Below, one piece after another: positions 26,895 to 34,665 of a DNA stretch of 36,477 nucleotides. This DNA comes from an uncultured Adlercreutzia sp. (GTDB lineage: Bacteria; Actinomycetota; Coriobacteriia; Coriobacteriales; Eggerthellaceae), in contig CANEDU010000006.1 in NCBI GenBank assembly GCA_947426355.1, positions 1 through 36,477 of the forward strand, read 5' to 3'. The position numbers and the translations under genes are program-made. The first letter of the stretch is position 1, and every line of letters begins with the position of its first letter. The notes below the pieces were generated by a model, which saw only the letters and a list, made by a program, of their open reading frames with translations, was not told the DNA's origin and made no database searches.

Positions 26895-27290
26895 TTACAC
26901 GCGGCGACGCTTCTTGGGGCGGCAGCCATTGTGCGGAATGGGGGTGCAGTCCTGGATGCTGGCCACTTCGAGGCCGGCAGCCTGGAGGGAGCGGATAGCG
27001 GTCTCGCGACCGGAGCCCGGGCCCTTCACATAGACGGCAACCTTCTTCAGGCCGTGCTCCATGGCCGTCTTCGCGGCGGCCTCGGCGGCCATCTGCGCGG
27101 CGAACGGCGTGGACTTACGGGAGCCCTTGAAGCCCACCGTGCCGGCGGACTGCCAGGAGATCACGTTGCCCTGGGGATCGGTGATGGAGACAATGGTGTT
27201 GTTGAACGTAGACTTGATGTGAGCGGCGCCCACGGCAATGTTCTTACGCTCAGAGCGCTTGATGCGCGTACGTACTTGCTTCTTAGCCAC
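26895..27290 (-). CDS. rpsK: 30S ribosomal protein S11
   Basis: Platform protein of the small subunit, contacting the Shine-Dalgarno helix region. 131 residues with [20 protein letters not shown], then [41 protein letters not shown] and the basic tail [14 protein letters not shown]. Between rpsM (15 bp) and rpsD (18 bp). Confidence 0.98.
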   Translation of the reverse strand: MAKKQVRTRIKRSERKNIAVGAAHIKSTFNNTIVSITDPQGNVISWQSAGTVGFKGSRKSTPFAAQMAAEAAAKTAMEHGLKKVAVYVKGPGSGRETAIRSLQAAGLEVASIQDCTPIPHNGCRPKKRRRV

Positions 27291-27305
27291 GGTTTGCTTA
27301 CCTCA

Positions 27306-27674
27306 CTACTTCTTCTTGCCGCCGATTTGCTTGCGCGGACCCTTGCGGGTACGGGCATTCGTGTGCGTGCGCTGGCCGCGAACGGGCAGGCCGCGACGAT
27401 GACGCAGACCGCGATAGCAGCCGATCTCCATCAGGCGCTTCACGTTCTGAGAAACCTCGCGATGCAGGTCGCCTTCGACCTTGAGGTTCTGCTGGATGTA
27501 GTCGCGGAGCTTCGCGAGATCCTCTTCGGAGAGGTCCTTCACGCGAACGTCGGGATCAACACCGGTCTCGGCGATGATCTGCTTGGCCGTAGTGAGGCCA
27601 ATGCCGTAAATGTAGGTCAAGGCGATCTCAATGCGCTTATTGCGGGGAAGATCGACACCAACGAGACGTGCCAT
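27306..27674 (-). CDS. rpsM: 30S ribosomal protein S13
   Basis: Head protein of the small subunit, contacting tRNA and the 50S bridge. 122 residues: [40 protein letters not shown], and the basic end [20 protein letters not shown] leading to [11 protein letters not shown]. It follows rpmJ after 22 bp. Confidence 0.98.
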   Translation of the reverse strand: MARLVGVDLPRNKRIEIALTYIYGIGLTTAKQIIAETGVDPDVRVKDLSEEDLAKLRDYIQQNLKVEGDLHREVSQNVKRLMEIGCYRGLRHRRGLPVRGQRTHTNARTRKGPRKQIGGKKK

Positions 27675-27696
27675 GTTCTTATCGAGTCCTTTCTTC

Positions 27697-27810
27697 CTAG
27701 CCCTGACGCTGCTTATGGCGCGGATTCTCGCAAATCACGAGGATCTTGCCATGGCGTCGGATGATCTTGCACTTGTCGCACATCTTCTTGACCGAGGGAC
27801 GTACCTTCAT
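27697..27810 (-). CDS. rpmJ: 50S ribosomal protein L36, zinc-binding form
   Basis: 37 residues: [20 protein letters not shown], then the second half with the zinc ligands Cys27 and His32 completing C11, C14, C27, H32. The presence of all four marks the zinc-binding paralogue. AAAGGA precedes the ATG. The 133-bp gap to infA contains a 7-bp hairpin (27889-27895 with 27905-27911) that may be a regulatory or processing structure. Confidence 0.97.
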   Translation of the reverse strand: MKVRPSVKKMCDKCKIIRRHGKILVICENPRHKQRQG

Positions 27811-27943
27811 GTCGTTTCCTTTCGGTATGCGGATCGTTCTATACGTGCACGCCCAGCCGCTGGCGATTGTTTTCTCAGCTGAACCTCCTGCGAAGGATCC
27901 GGGTCTTCGCAAGAGGCGCGGCCTTCTCAGGCCCGTCGGGGAT

Positions 27944-28162
27944 TTACTTGAAGCGGTAGGTGATGCGCCCGCGGTTCAAGTCGTACACCGACAGCTCCAC
28001 GGTTACGCGGTCGCCGGGCAGGATCTTGATGTAGTGCATGCGCATCTTGCCGGAGATGTGGGCGAGGATGGTGTGACCATTCTCAAGTTCCACCTTGAAC
28101 ATCGCGTTGGGCAGGGCTTCGAGCACCGTGCCCTCGAGTTCGATTACGTCTTCCTTAGCCAA
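27944..28162 (-). CDS. infA: Translation initiation factor IF-1
   Basis: OB-fold factor occupying the ribosomal A site during initiation. 72 residues: [40 protein letters not shown] and the C-terminus [15 protein letters not shown]. The start is TTG at 28162, as GGAGGAG lies 8 nt upstream and the homologous N-terminus begins there; a frame reaching 28264 would add 34 hydrophobic residues not found in IF-1. First gene of the alpha operon here; map and adk are not in front of it. Confidence 0.96.
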   Translation of the reverse strand: MAKEDVIELEGTVLEALPNAMFKVELENGHTILAHISGKMRMHYIKILPGDRVTVELSVYDLNRGRITYRFK

Positions 28163-28456
28163 AAGTTGCTCCTCCAAAACGGACTGATAAAGCAGCAACA
28201 CAAAATAGTAGCAAAGATGCAAGACATTTTGGGGAAAAATTTGCACAAGGGCGTAAAAAACCAAAAAGCGGATTTGGCTTTAAAAATGACCTGCTTGTCA
28301 GGCCTGCGGTCGAGCCGCGCAGCTCTCGGGAAACCATGCCGGAGCCGCCAGGTATTTGCGCTGCTAAAAGCGCCACCGCCTTGTCGGCAAGAGAGGATGA
28401 TAGCACAGGGCGCCCGCAGGTGCAAGGGGCGCCCTCATCGCAAGCGAAAAGCTTCC
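28163..28456. other. infA leader / gshA downstream region
   Basis: 294 bp, unusually AT-rich near 28190-28290. It includes a 9-bp GC-rich inverted repeat (28407-28415 with 28427-28435) just after gshA, a likely transcription stop lacking a T tract, and a weaker stem with a following minus-strand T run near 28254-28278. The alpha-operon promoter must lie here or upstream, but no convincing -35/-10 pair was found. Confidence 0.5.
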
Positions 28457-29752
28457 TTACTCCCCCACGTATTCCCGCTGGCGCTGGCGGGCGAGCTGGA
28501 GGCCGCGGGCGACGAAGCCCTGGCCGTATTCCTCGCGAATCTTCCAGGCGTAGCGGGTGTACGGATCTTCGAACTTCTCTTTCTGGAAGGCGAGGCAGGA
28601 GGCCACCGACTCGCCGAAATCTTCGAAGAACGCCTCCATGGAGTCGATGATCTTCTTGGCAGCCTTCACGACCGAGTACGCGCTGCCATCCGGCATGACG
28701 ATCTTCACGGTCTTCAGGTCGTAATGGGCGGCGTTCTTGAAGTTCTGCACGGCCTGCACCTGGTCTTTCACCGAGAGGTTCGCAGGCGGCTGGGCGGCGG
28801 CCCACACCAAGAACAGCTGGCTGAACAGCACATCGCGCTCGTCGATGCCGGCGCGCACAAGCGGGTTCAGGTCAACCATACGCAGCTCGATGTGACTGAT
28901 GCCCTCTTTGAGACCTTCAAGGCTGTAGGGGCCGAAGTTCTTCAGACGGATGGGGTAGTACAGCTCGGAGGGGTAGCGGATCATGCCGTTATCGATGTAG
29001 CGCTGGATGGATTCGGCATAGGCGGTAGGATCGGTGTAGTCCAGAATGGGCGCGAAGAAGTTCCAGTACCCGAGCTCGGAGCAGCGCACCGTGGCCAGGC
29101 CTTGGAACAGATCGCCGCCGATGCGGCCCTTTTCCACAAAGGACGAGTCCATAACGGGGCTTGCGGCCATGACGGCGGTGAGAATCCAGCTGTAGGCCAC
29201 GCAGTTCTCGGCCAGGCGCACGTAGAACTGGTCGCGGTAGGCCTTAAAGCTGTCGAAGGCGTTAGGGTCCTCCGCGCAGGCGAGCGCGTAGTCGGCGCGC
29301 AGCAGCTCTTCGCCGAACGAGTAGTTGATATGGATGCCGGAGAACGCCATCTTGTAGCGGCCGTAGCGGTCGGAGAGGTACTCGCGGTACTCGGTCTTGC
29401 TCGCGTCATCGCCGAAGTACTGGGCGATGGGAATGTCCTTCTCGCCGAGAATGTAGGGCGGGTTCGAGAAGGGCCAGAGCAGCTCGCGTTCGGGCAGAGC
29501 AGCGATGGCGCGCTGCACGAGGGCGTTGTAGTGCTCCAGCGACTGCACCGCCTCGGCCGGCGTGGGGCACACCGGCGTGTTCACCTCCACCTGGTTCTCG
29601 GAAAAATCGCGCACGATGTGCACGTCATCAGCGAAGTCAGCGGGCGTGTGGGCCAGAAAGCCACCGCCGTCGATGCGCAGGGACTCCTTCTCCAGGCCGA
29701 AACCGCCCTCCAGCAGGTGCGGGCGAACCGAATCATGACGGGCGTGCAGCAT
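28457..29752 (-). CDS. gshA: Glutamate-cysteine ligase family protein
   Basis: ATP-dependent ligase expected to make gamma-glutamylcysteine. 431 residues with GGFGLEKESLRIDGGGFLAH (N-terminal active-site strand), DFSENQVEVNTPVCPT, YKMAFSGIHINYSFGEELLR and SHIELRMVDLNPLVRAGIDE, all characteristic of the GshA type seen in GshAB/Gram-positive enzymes. The ATG at 29752 has GGGAGG 5 nt upstream. The frame extends 23 codons further without a ribosome site. No glutathione synthetase (gshB) or fused ATP-grasp domain is present in the window, so the final thiol is uncertain. Confidence 0.88.
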   Translation of the reverse strand: MLHARHDSVRPHLLEGGFGLEKESLRIDGGGFLAHTPADFADDVHIVRDFSENQVEVNTPVCPTPAEAVQSLEHYNALVQRAIAALPERELLWPFSNPPYILGEKDIPIAQYFGDDASKTEYREYLSDRYGRYKMAFSGIHINYSFGEELLRADYALACAEDPNAFDSFKAYRDQFYVRLAENCVAYSWILTAVMAASPVMDSSFVEKGRIGGDLFQGLATVRCSELGYWNFFAPILDYTDPTAYAESIQRYIDNGMIRYPSELYYPIRLKNFGPYSLEGLKEGISHIELRMVDLNPLVRAGIDERDVLFSQLFLVWAAAQPPANLSVKDQVQAVQNFKNAAHYDLKTVKIVMPDGSAYSVVKAAKKIIDSMEAFFEDFGESVASCLAFQKEKFEDPYTRYAWKIREEYGQGFVARGLQLARQRQREYVGE

Positions 29753-29964
29753 AGTTGCCTCCCCAAAGATGCGCCGGGCAATACGGGACCGCCCGCATGG
29801 CGGCGACCGCGGCCCCGCCATCTCTGATGTTCGCGCTTAAGTTTACCAGTTGCAACTAGACTGCGCGTAAACAACAGCGCAACGCCACGGTTCGGTCACG
29901 ATAAAACGAGCGCTCGCGACTTAAGTCAACCTTGTGAGGCGCATCGTTCTCGCGCCGGGTGAAA

Positions 29965-30038
29965 TGGCTGGGGTACTAGGATTCGAACCTAGGTAGCTGG
30001 TACCAAAAACCAGAGTCCTGCCGTTGGACGATACCCCA
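29965..30038 (-). tRNA. tRNA-Gln (anticodon TTG)
   Basis: Minus-strand 74-nt cloverleaf: acceptor TGGGGTA pairs with TACCCCA, discriminator G, encoded CCA. The anticodon stem CTGGT/ACCAG closes the loop TTTTGGT, giving anticodon TTG, and the T-arm contains GGTTCGAATCC. It follows tRNA-Lys by 23 nt, so the two are probably co-transcribed. Confidence 0.96.
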
Positions 30039-30061
30039 GTGCCAAGCAAACGAAGGACAAG

Positions 30062-30137
30062 TGGTGGGCCCTGCGGGGATCGAACCCGCGACCTTGGGAT
30101 TAAAAGTCCCCTGCTCTACCGACTGAGCTAAAGGCCC
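30062..30137 (-). tRNA. tRNA-Lys (anticodon TTT)
   Basis: Minus-strand 76-nt cloverleaf: acceptor GGGCCTT pairs with AGGGCCC, discriminator A, encoded CCA. D-arm AGCTCAGTCGGTAGAGC, anticodon loop CTTTTAA with TTT, T-arm GGGTTCGATCCCC. First of the tRNA-Lys/tRNA-Gln pair. Confidence 0.97.
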
Positions 30138-30157
30138 GTATCCTTACGTAATGAGAT

Positions 30158-30186
30158 AGTTTATCGCCAAAGAGCACCACCGTCAA
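30158..30186 (-). promoter_or_regulatory. Promoter of the tRNA-Lys/tRNA-Gln unit
   Basis: Minus-strand -35 TTGACG (30181-30186), 17-bp spacer, -10 TAAACT (30158-30163). Start of transcription would fall near 30151, 14 nt before the mature tRNA-Lys 5' end. Confidence 0.7.
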
Positions 30187-30406
30187 TGCGGCAATCATCC
30201 CATCGGCGAGCTACGGCCCTCCCCGCCAACGAGAAGCGAGCGCGCAACGAGCGGGCGCCCTTCTCGGTTTTCACCACCACCATGAACAGCGCCAGCACGG
30301 TGGCGCCCGGCACAGCCACCTCACCGGTCTTCGCCGAGAACTCCGCAGGCGGATGCCCGGCAACTAAAACGCCGACGGCTTGGGCCTCGTCGGCGGACAC
30401 AGCCAT
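30161..30406 (-). CDS. Small hypothetical protein, possibly coupled to uspA
   Basis: 81-residue open frame whose ATG overlaps the uspA stop codon by one base (TAATG), a classic coupling arrangement. The middle has one hydrophobic stretch (VAVPGATVLALFMVVV), flanked by an Arg-rich C-terminus (RSLRARFSLAGRAVARRW). No family is recognised. Its last codons overlap the tRNA-Lys promoter. It may be real or simply an open frame in GC-rich DNA. Confidence 0.35.
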   Translation of the reverse strand: MAVSADEAQAVGVLVAGHPPAEFSAKTGEVAVPGATVLALFMVVVKTEKGARSLRARFSLAGRAVARRWDDCRIDGGALWR

Positions 30407-30837
30407 TAGCGGCAGTCGCCTTCTTTCGCGATGAGGACGGTCGCGGGCGATTCTTTGGTGACCGCGTAGCTGACCGAGCCGAGGAAGCCCTTCACGCCGC
30501 CCTGGCCGCGGCTGCCCATGATGATGAGGTCACAGCCCTCTTCCTTCGCGCAGTTCACGATGAGGTCGGCCGGCGAGGTGCCCTTGAGCACCTTCACCTC
30601 CGTGGGGTTCACCATATCAGCGGCGATGGCCTCAAGCTCGTCGCGCACGGCCATGGCGTCGTCCACCATCACCGTGTCCATGCCGGCAGCGGCCGACCCC
30701 GACGAGAACAGGCGCATGACGTGCACGAGCACCACCTCCACCGCAGGGTTCTGGGCGGCTATCTCGCGCATCACCTCGAGGGCGCGATGCGACGGCGCGC
30801 TCCCGTCATAGGCCACGAGGATTTTCTTGCACCACAT
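30406..30837 (-). CDS. Universal stress protein (UspA family, ATP-binding type)
   Basis: 143-residue single Usp domain: KKILVAYDGSAPSHRALEVM at the N-terminus with the nucleotide-binding Asp, and the ATP-binding signature GSRGQGGVKGFLGSVSYAVT near the C-terminus (G-2x-G-9x-G-S/T spacing), so it likely binds ATP. Cytosolic stress or dormancy-related role is typical. AAAGGA stands 6 nt before the ATG; a minus-strand TACAAT (30892-30897) is a candidate -10. Confidence 0.92.
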   Translation of the reverse strand: MWCKKILVAYDGSAPSHRALEVMREIAAQNPAVEVVLVHVMRLFSSGSAAAGMDTVMVDDAMAVRDELEAIAADMVNPTEVKVLKGTSPADLIVNCAKEEGCDLIIMGSRGQGGVKGFLGSVSYAVTKESPATVLIAKEGDCR

Positions 30838-30891
30838 GGGGCGTCCTTTCTGCCAGCGAATCTGCTAGACGGGCCGTCAAGTCCACCGACC

Positions 30892-30897
30892 ATTGTA
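30892..30897 (-). promoter_or_regulatory. Candidate -10 box (TACAAT) for uspA
   Basis: Minus-strand TACAAT 54 bp before the uspA start codon, without a good -35. The rest of the 194-bp gap to the LuxR gene shows nothing I can support. Confidence 0.35.
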
Positions 30898-31031
30898 GCC
30901 CCGCCATGCAACCCCCACGGTTTCTTTGCAAAGTTGTTGAAAAGGACGACTGTCGCTCAGCTCGGCACCACGCCCGAACCACTGCACGAGCATTCCGCCG
31001 GCAGCTGCTCGTCAATGCCGTCCGCCAGACG

Positions 31032-32549
31032 CTACTCCCCCGCCGCCTCCACCACGTCGATGAGCTCCTGCTGCGAGTGCACGCCCAGCTTCGCATAGAT
31101 GTTCTGCACGTGAGTCTTCACCGTGTTGCGCGACAGCACCAGCTTCTCCTGAATATAGGCAGCGTTGCGCCCGTGGGCCAGAAGACACAGAACCTCGCTC
31201 TCGCGCGGCGTGAGGCCGAAGGCCGCCGACGTCTCGACGCACCGGACCTCAAGCCCGTCGGCCACAGGCTCCGAGGGGGTCGACGGGCACACGGGCGCTT
31301 CAGAGCCGCCGCCATCGACCGCCCCCGTAAGACCACCATCGGCCTTCCCAACGTCGCCGAGCGACCCTGCGCCCACGCGCAGCGGCGCCACGGCCTCCAC
31401 TCCATCGATAGTACCTTGGAAGCTGAACCCCTTGAGCGCCGTGAGGTTCACCGCCTGAAAGCCGAACAGCACCACCGCCACCAGGGTGGAGATGGCGAGG
31501 CTCCCCTCCAAGGCCCCCGTCCAATGCCCGAAGGTCGCGCCACATAGAAGCCCGAAGGACGAGGCGGCGCGCCCCCACGCGAACACGGCAAGGGCGTTCA
31601 CCTTGTTGCGCGCGCCGATGGAGGCGAGCACGAACCACATGAGCACCTCGAAGCACTCGCTGCCCGCGAACAGAAGGCCGTTCACCAGCGCCGCATGGGC
31701 CACATCCACACGCCCGTTGAGCACGATGATGGACAGGAAGCCCGCCGTTACGAGCAGGGCGGCCGCCTCGTAGAGAATGTCGGCCTTGGGTTGGCGCGGC
31801 AGCAGGGCCAAGACGAGCAGGAGACCTAAGGGTATAACGCCGAGCATCGTGGTCTGCGGCGCCCCGTCCACGGTCTCGAAGGTGAGCGCGAAGCCGTAGG
31901 CGATGCGGAAGACGAAGATGGCCACGAACAGCCCATGGGCGAAGGGCAGGTAGGAGGCGGGCTGGGTGATGGATGTCTCCCGCGCAGGCGCCGCACCGCC
32001 CATGACGGCGAGCATCTCGAGCGCGAGAGGGCGGCAGACCGCGTACATCACGAACATGATGGATACCAGCACCGCCACGGCCACGTCGGCCCCCGCGAAG
32101 GAGAACGGGATGCGCAGAAGATAGCTCAGGCCGAACGCCGAGGCGATACACAGCATGCACGAGCGCCGCCCCAGCGTGCACAGGGAAATGCCCGCGAGCA
32201 CCACGATCCAACGAGATCCGACCGACCGCAGGCACGAGCCCGCTACGAGCATGAAGGGGTTGTGCTGCCACAGATCAATCAGAATGAGCATATAACCTAA
32301 TGAATAGAGGGCCAGAGACGTCAGAGTCATCGGCCCCTCCTTGATGGAGGACGGGCGGTTCAGCGCCCATACGGCGAGCACGGTCAGCGTGGCCACGCCC
32401 ACCGCCGAGGATATGTCGCGCGCCTCGGGAGCCAGGCCGACGAAATGGGGGTAGAGGTACACGTTGGTAAGCCACGTACCGAACACCTCGATGGTCAAAG
32501 CCACTAGGCAGCGCAGCCATGCGCCGCGAACCGTTGTCGTCGAATGCAA
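31032..32549 (-). CDS. LuxR-type regulator with 12-helix membrane sensor domain
   Basis: 505 residues. The N-terminal ~370 residues are hydrophobic with about 12 predicted helices (MFS-like size), followed by a linker and a C-terminal LuxR helix-turn-helix (444-505): FGLTPRESEVLCLLAHGRNA, then LSRNTVKTHVQNIYAKLGVH. The regulator would sit in the membrane with its DNA-binding domain in the cytoplasm. Start TTG at 32549, with GGAGGAAGG about 7 nt upstream. Divergent from the reductase gene, 261 bp apart. This architecture is widespread in Eggerthellaceae beside exported reductases, and several such regulators respond to the reductase substrate; that it controls this neighbour is inference. Confidence 0.9.
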   Translation of the reverse strand: MHSTTTVRGAWLRCLVALTIEVFGTWLTNVYLYPHFVGLAPEARDISSAVGVATLTVLAVWALNRPSSIKEGPMTLTSLALYSLGYMLILIDLWQHNPFMLVAGSCLRSVGSRWIVVLAGISLCTLGRRSCMLCIASAFGLSYLLRIPFSFAGADVAVAVLVSIMFVMYAVCRPLALEMLAVMGGAAPARETSITQPASYLPFAHGLFVAIFVFRIAYGFALTFETVDGAPQTTMLGVIPLGLLLVLALLPRQPKADILYEAAALLVTAGFLSIIVLNGRVDVAHAALVNGLLFAGSECFEVLMWFVLASIGARNKVNALAVFAWGRAASSFGLLCGATFGHWTGALEGSLAISTLVAVVLFGFQAVNLTALKGFSFQGTIDGVEAVAPLRVGAGSLGDVGKADGGLTGAVDGGGSEAPVCPSTPSEPVADGLEVRCVETSAAFGLTPRESEVLCLLAHGRNAAYIQEKLVLSRNTVKTHVQNIYAKLGVHSQQELIDVVEAAGE

Positions 32550-32630
32550 GGCGCCCCTTCCTCCCCGTTATTCGGCACCGGCGCAAGCGTATCCCATTCC
32601 ACCCCGCTTTGACAAGGGGAAACGACCAAT

Positions 32631-32640
32631 CTGGTACCAG
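32631..32640. promoter_or_regulatory. 10-bp palindrome in the LuxR/reductase divergent region
   Basis: CTGGTACCAG, a perfect palindrome near the middle of the 261-bp gap (32550-32810). It is a candidate operator for the membrane LuxR regulator. A plus-strand TTGACA (32609-32614) lies 16 bp to its left without a matching -10; on the minus strand TTGTCA near the same place with GATACG 16 bp on is a weak luxR promoter candidate. Confidence 0.35.
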
Positions 32641-32810
32641 CAGGGTGAGAGGACGCTGCGCCCAATCCAGCGCCAAAATGGTCCCTTTGTGGCGAGGACA
32701 AGCGACGGCGCGCGGAGCATGATGCAACCAGTCGATGCAGCGGCCCCATGGGAGAGGGCCGACGCAGGGGCCTTGAGCCCCGCGAGCATCTTGAACCCAA
32801 GGAGGGACCC

Positions 32811-34547
32811 ATGAAATCTCTGAGCACGAACGTTTCCCGTCGCAGCTTCCTCACCGGCGCCACCGCCGCCGGCGCCCTTGCGGCCCTGGGCCTGGCCGGC
32901 TGCGCGCCGCAGACCACCACGAGCGCTGCGGGCACCGCAGCCGAGGAAGAGGGCGCGGCCCTGGCCGACACCGGCAGCGACTGGCTCGGCACCGCCCCCG
33001 AGATCGCCGAGGGCGACATCGTCGAGACCCGCGACACCGAGCTGCTCATCATCGGCGCCGGCAACGGCGGCATGGCCGCCGCGGCCACGGCGGCCGATTT
33101 GGGGCTCGACTTCACCCTGTGCGAGAAGACCGGCTCCATCCAGCGCACCCGCCATTGGTTCGGTGCCATCAACACCAAGTACACCAAGGAAGCCGGCATC
33201 GAGATTGACACCGCCAAGCTTTTGAACGAGTTCACCCGCTACGCCTCCGGCCAGGCCGACCAGCGCGTCGTGCGCGTGTGGATCGACGAGAGCGCCGAGG
33301 TGACCGACTGGCTCGACCCCATCCTCACCGCCGCGGGTATGACCTGTGCCTTCGATACCAACGTCGACCACGAGACCGGCGGCACCGACTTCAACATCTT
33401 CCCCATGGAGCACTACTACTCCGGCGAGGACGCTGCCGGCGAGAAGCTGGAGCGCAACAAGGTGCTGCTCGCCTACATCAACGAGCGCGGTTACGACGTC
33501 ACTTACAACCACAGCCTGGCCAAGCTTGTGCAGGACGACGCCGGTAAGGTGACGGGCGCCATCTTCGAGACCCCCGACGGCTACGTGCAGATCAACGCTG
33601 CGAAGGGCGTGCTGCTGACCACCGGCGGCTATGTGTCCAACGCCGATATGCTGCGCGCCTGCAACCCCATGGTGGAGCGCTGCGTCACCCTGCAGTACGG
33701 CTCGCCGAACAACACCGGCGACGGCATCAAGGCCGCCATGCACATCGGCGCCCGCAAAGACGCCGTGGGCGCGCCCATGATCTTCGACCGCGGCGCGGTG
33801 CTTCCCGGCGAGAACGCCGGCATCGTGAGCGAGCCGGGCGAGCCCGCCACTTTCGTCGGCACCGACAAGCAGTTCAACCTGGGCAGCCAGCCGCTCATGA
33901 AGGTGGCCCGCGACGGCAAGCGCTTCGTGAACGAGTCCACCCCCTACGACTTCTGCTGCTTCGCCGCCGCCGGCAACGAGGGCGGCGTGTTCTGCCAGGT
34001 GTTCGACTCCAACCTGAAGGAGGACGTGAAGCGCTTCAACACCATCGGCTGCTCGCGCCAGACCCAGCAGCTCCTCGCCAAGGAGGCCGACACCCCGCTC
34101 GATGAGATCTACGCCGACCAGCTGGAGAAGGGCACCATGGTGAAGGCCGACACCATGGACGAGCTGGCCGACAAGCTCGGTTTTGCGGGCGAGGCCAAGG
34201 AGGCCTTCCTCGCCGAGGTGGACAAGTACAACGGCTTCTTCGACGCCCAGAAGGACGCCGACTTCGGCAAGGAGGCCTACCGCCTGTCCGAGCTGCGCCA
34301 AGCACCCTTCTACGGCATCTGGTACGGCGGCTCCATCCTGACCACGGTGGACGGCCTACGCATCAACCCCGACATGCAGGTGCTCAACGAGGAGGGCCAC
34401 GCGATCGAGGGCCTGTACGCCGCAGGCGACTGCTCGGGCAGCGTGTTCGCCAACAACTACCCCGAGTACATCGTGGGCTGCGCGTGCGGGCGCACCATCA
34501 CCTTCAGCCGCCACGCCGTGCGCCACATGGCCGGCGACCTGGCCTAA
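32811..34547 (+). CDS. Tat-exported FAD-dependent reductase (fumarate-reductase-like flavoprotein)
   Basis: 578 residues. The signal peptide has twin arginines (R10-R11 in SRRSFLTG), a hydrophobic stretch and a lipobox LAGC with Cys31, so the protein is probably a Tat-exported lipoprotein. FAD-binding begins with ELLIIGAGNGGMAAAATAAD (82-87 GxGxxG), and the family segment GKRFVNESTPYDF and the C-terminal EGLYAAGDCSGSVFANNYPE are present. The HHTMGG and NRLGGNA segments of true fumarate reductases are replaced (ILTTVDG and NNYPEYIVG), so the substrate is probably not fumarate. AAGGAGG lies 5 nt before the ATG. Flavin reductases of this class in gut Coriobacteriia use diverse organic acceptors and need an external electron donor; no cytochrome gene is adjacent. 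Confidence 0.9.
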   Translation: MKSLSTNVSRRSFLTGATAAGALAALGLAGCAPQTTTSAAGTAAEEEGAALADTGSDWLGTAPEIAEGDIVETRDTELLIIGAGNGGMAAAATAADLGLDFTLCEKTGSIQRTRHWFGAINTKYTKEAGIEIDTAKLLNEFTRYASGQADQRVVRVWIDESAEVTDWLDPILTAAGMTCAFDTNVDHETGGTDFNIFPMEHYYSGEDAAGEKLERNKVLLAYINERGYDVTYNHSLAKLVQDDAGKVTGAIFETPDGYVQINAAKGVLLTTGGYVSNADMLRACNPMVERCVTLQYGSPNNTGDGIKAAMHIGARKDAVGAPMIFDRGAVLPGENAGIVSEPGEPATFVGTDKQFNLGSQPLMKVARDGKRFVNESTPYDFCCFAAAGNEGGVFCQVFDSNLKEDVKRFNTIGCSRQTQQLLAKEADTPLDEIYADQLEKGTMVKADTMDELADKLGFAGEAKEAFLAEVDKYNGFFDAQKDADFGKEAYRLSELRQAPFYGIWYGGSILTTVDGLRINPDMQVLNEEGHAIEGLYAAGDCSGSVFANNYPEYIVGCACGRTITFSRHAVRHMAGDLA

Positions 34548-34603
34548 GCGGGAATTGCGGGCAGCAGGCGCTCCCCTCCCTCGCCAGCTGCCGCTTCCAT
34601 AGC

Positions 34604-34637
34604 AAGAGGGCTCAGCGTAGCGCTGAGCCCTCTTTCA
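34604..34637 (+). terminator. Terminator after the reductase
   Basis: Perfect 14-bp stem (34604-34617 with 34621-34634), 3-nt loop, ending in T residues on the plus strand, 56 bp past the reductase stop. It also lies just beyond the converging HD-domain gene. Confidence 0.9.
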
Positions 34638-34665
34638 TATATGGAGCGAAGCCTCCGGCGCTTCC

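Noticed and set aside
28163-28264. Longer infA product beginning at 28264
   Set aside because: The added hydrophobic residues are foreign to IF-1, and GGAGGAG stands before the TTG at 28162.
29907-29927. Two adjacent 10-bp palindromes (CGAGCGCTCG and GACTTAAGTC) downstream of tRNA-Gln
   Set aside because: Each is too short to form a stable stem with a loop, there is no T tract, and no second copy was seen; listed only as a curiosity.
29921-29942. GAGGCGCA near the tRNA genes as a fifth copy of the 27-nt motif
   Set aside because: Only the last eight bases agree; the TGGCA end and the central CG and TT positions are missing.
32568-34301. 577-residue minus-strand open frame antisense to the reductase, rich in Gly, Val, Leu and His
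   Set aside because: It mirrors the codons of the clear Tat-flavoprotein gene on the plus strand, has no ribosome site and its composition is that of a GC-rich shadow frame.
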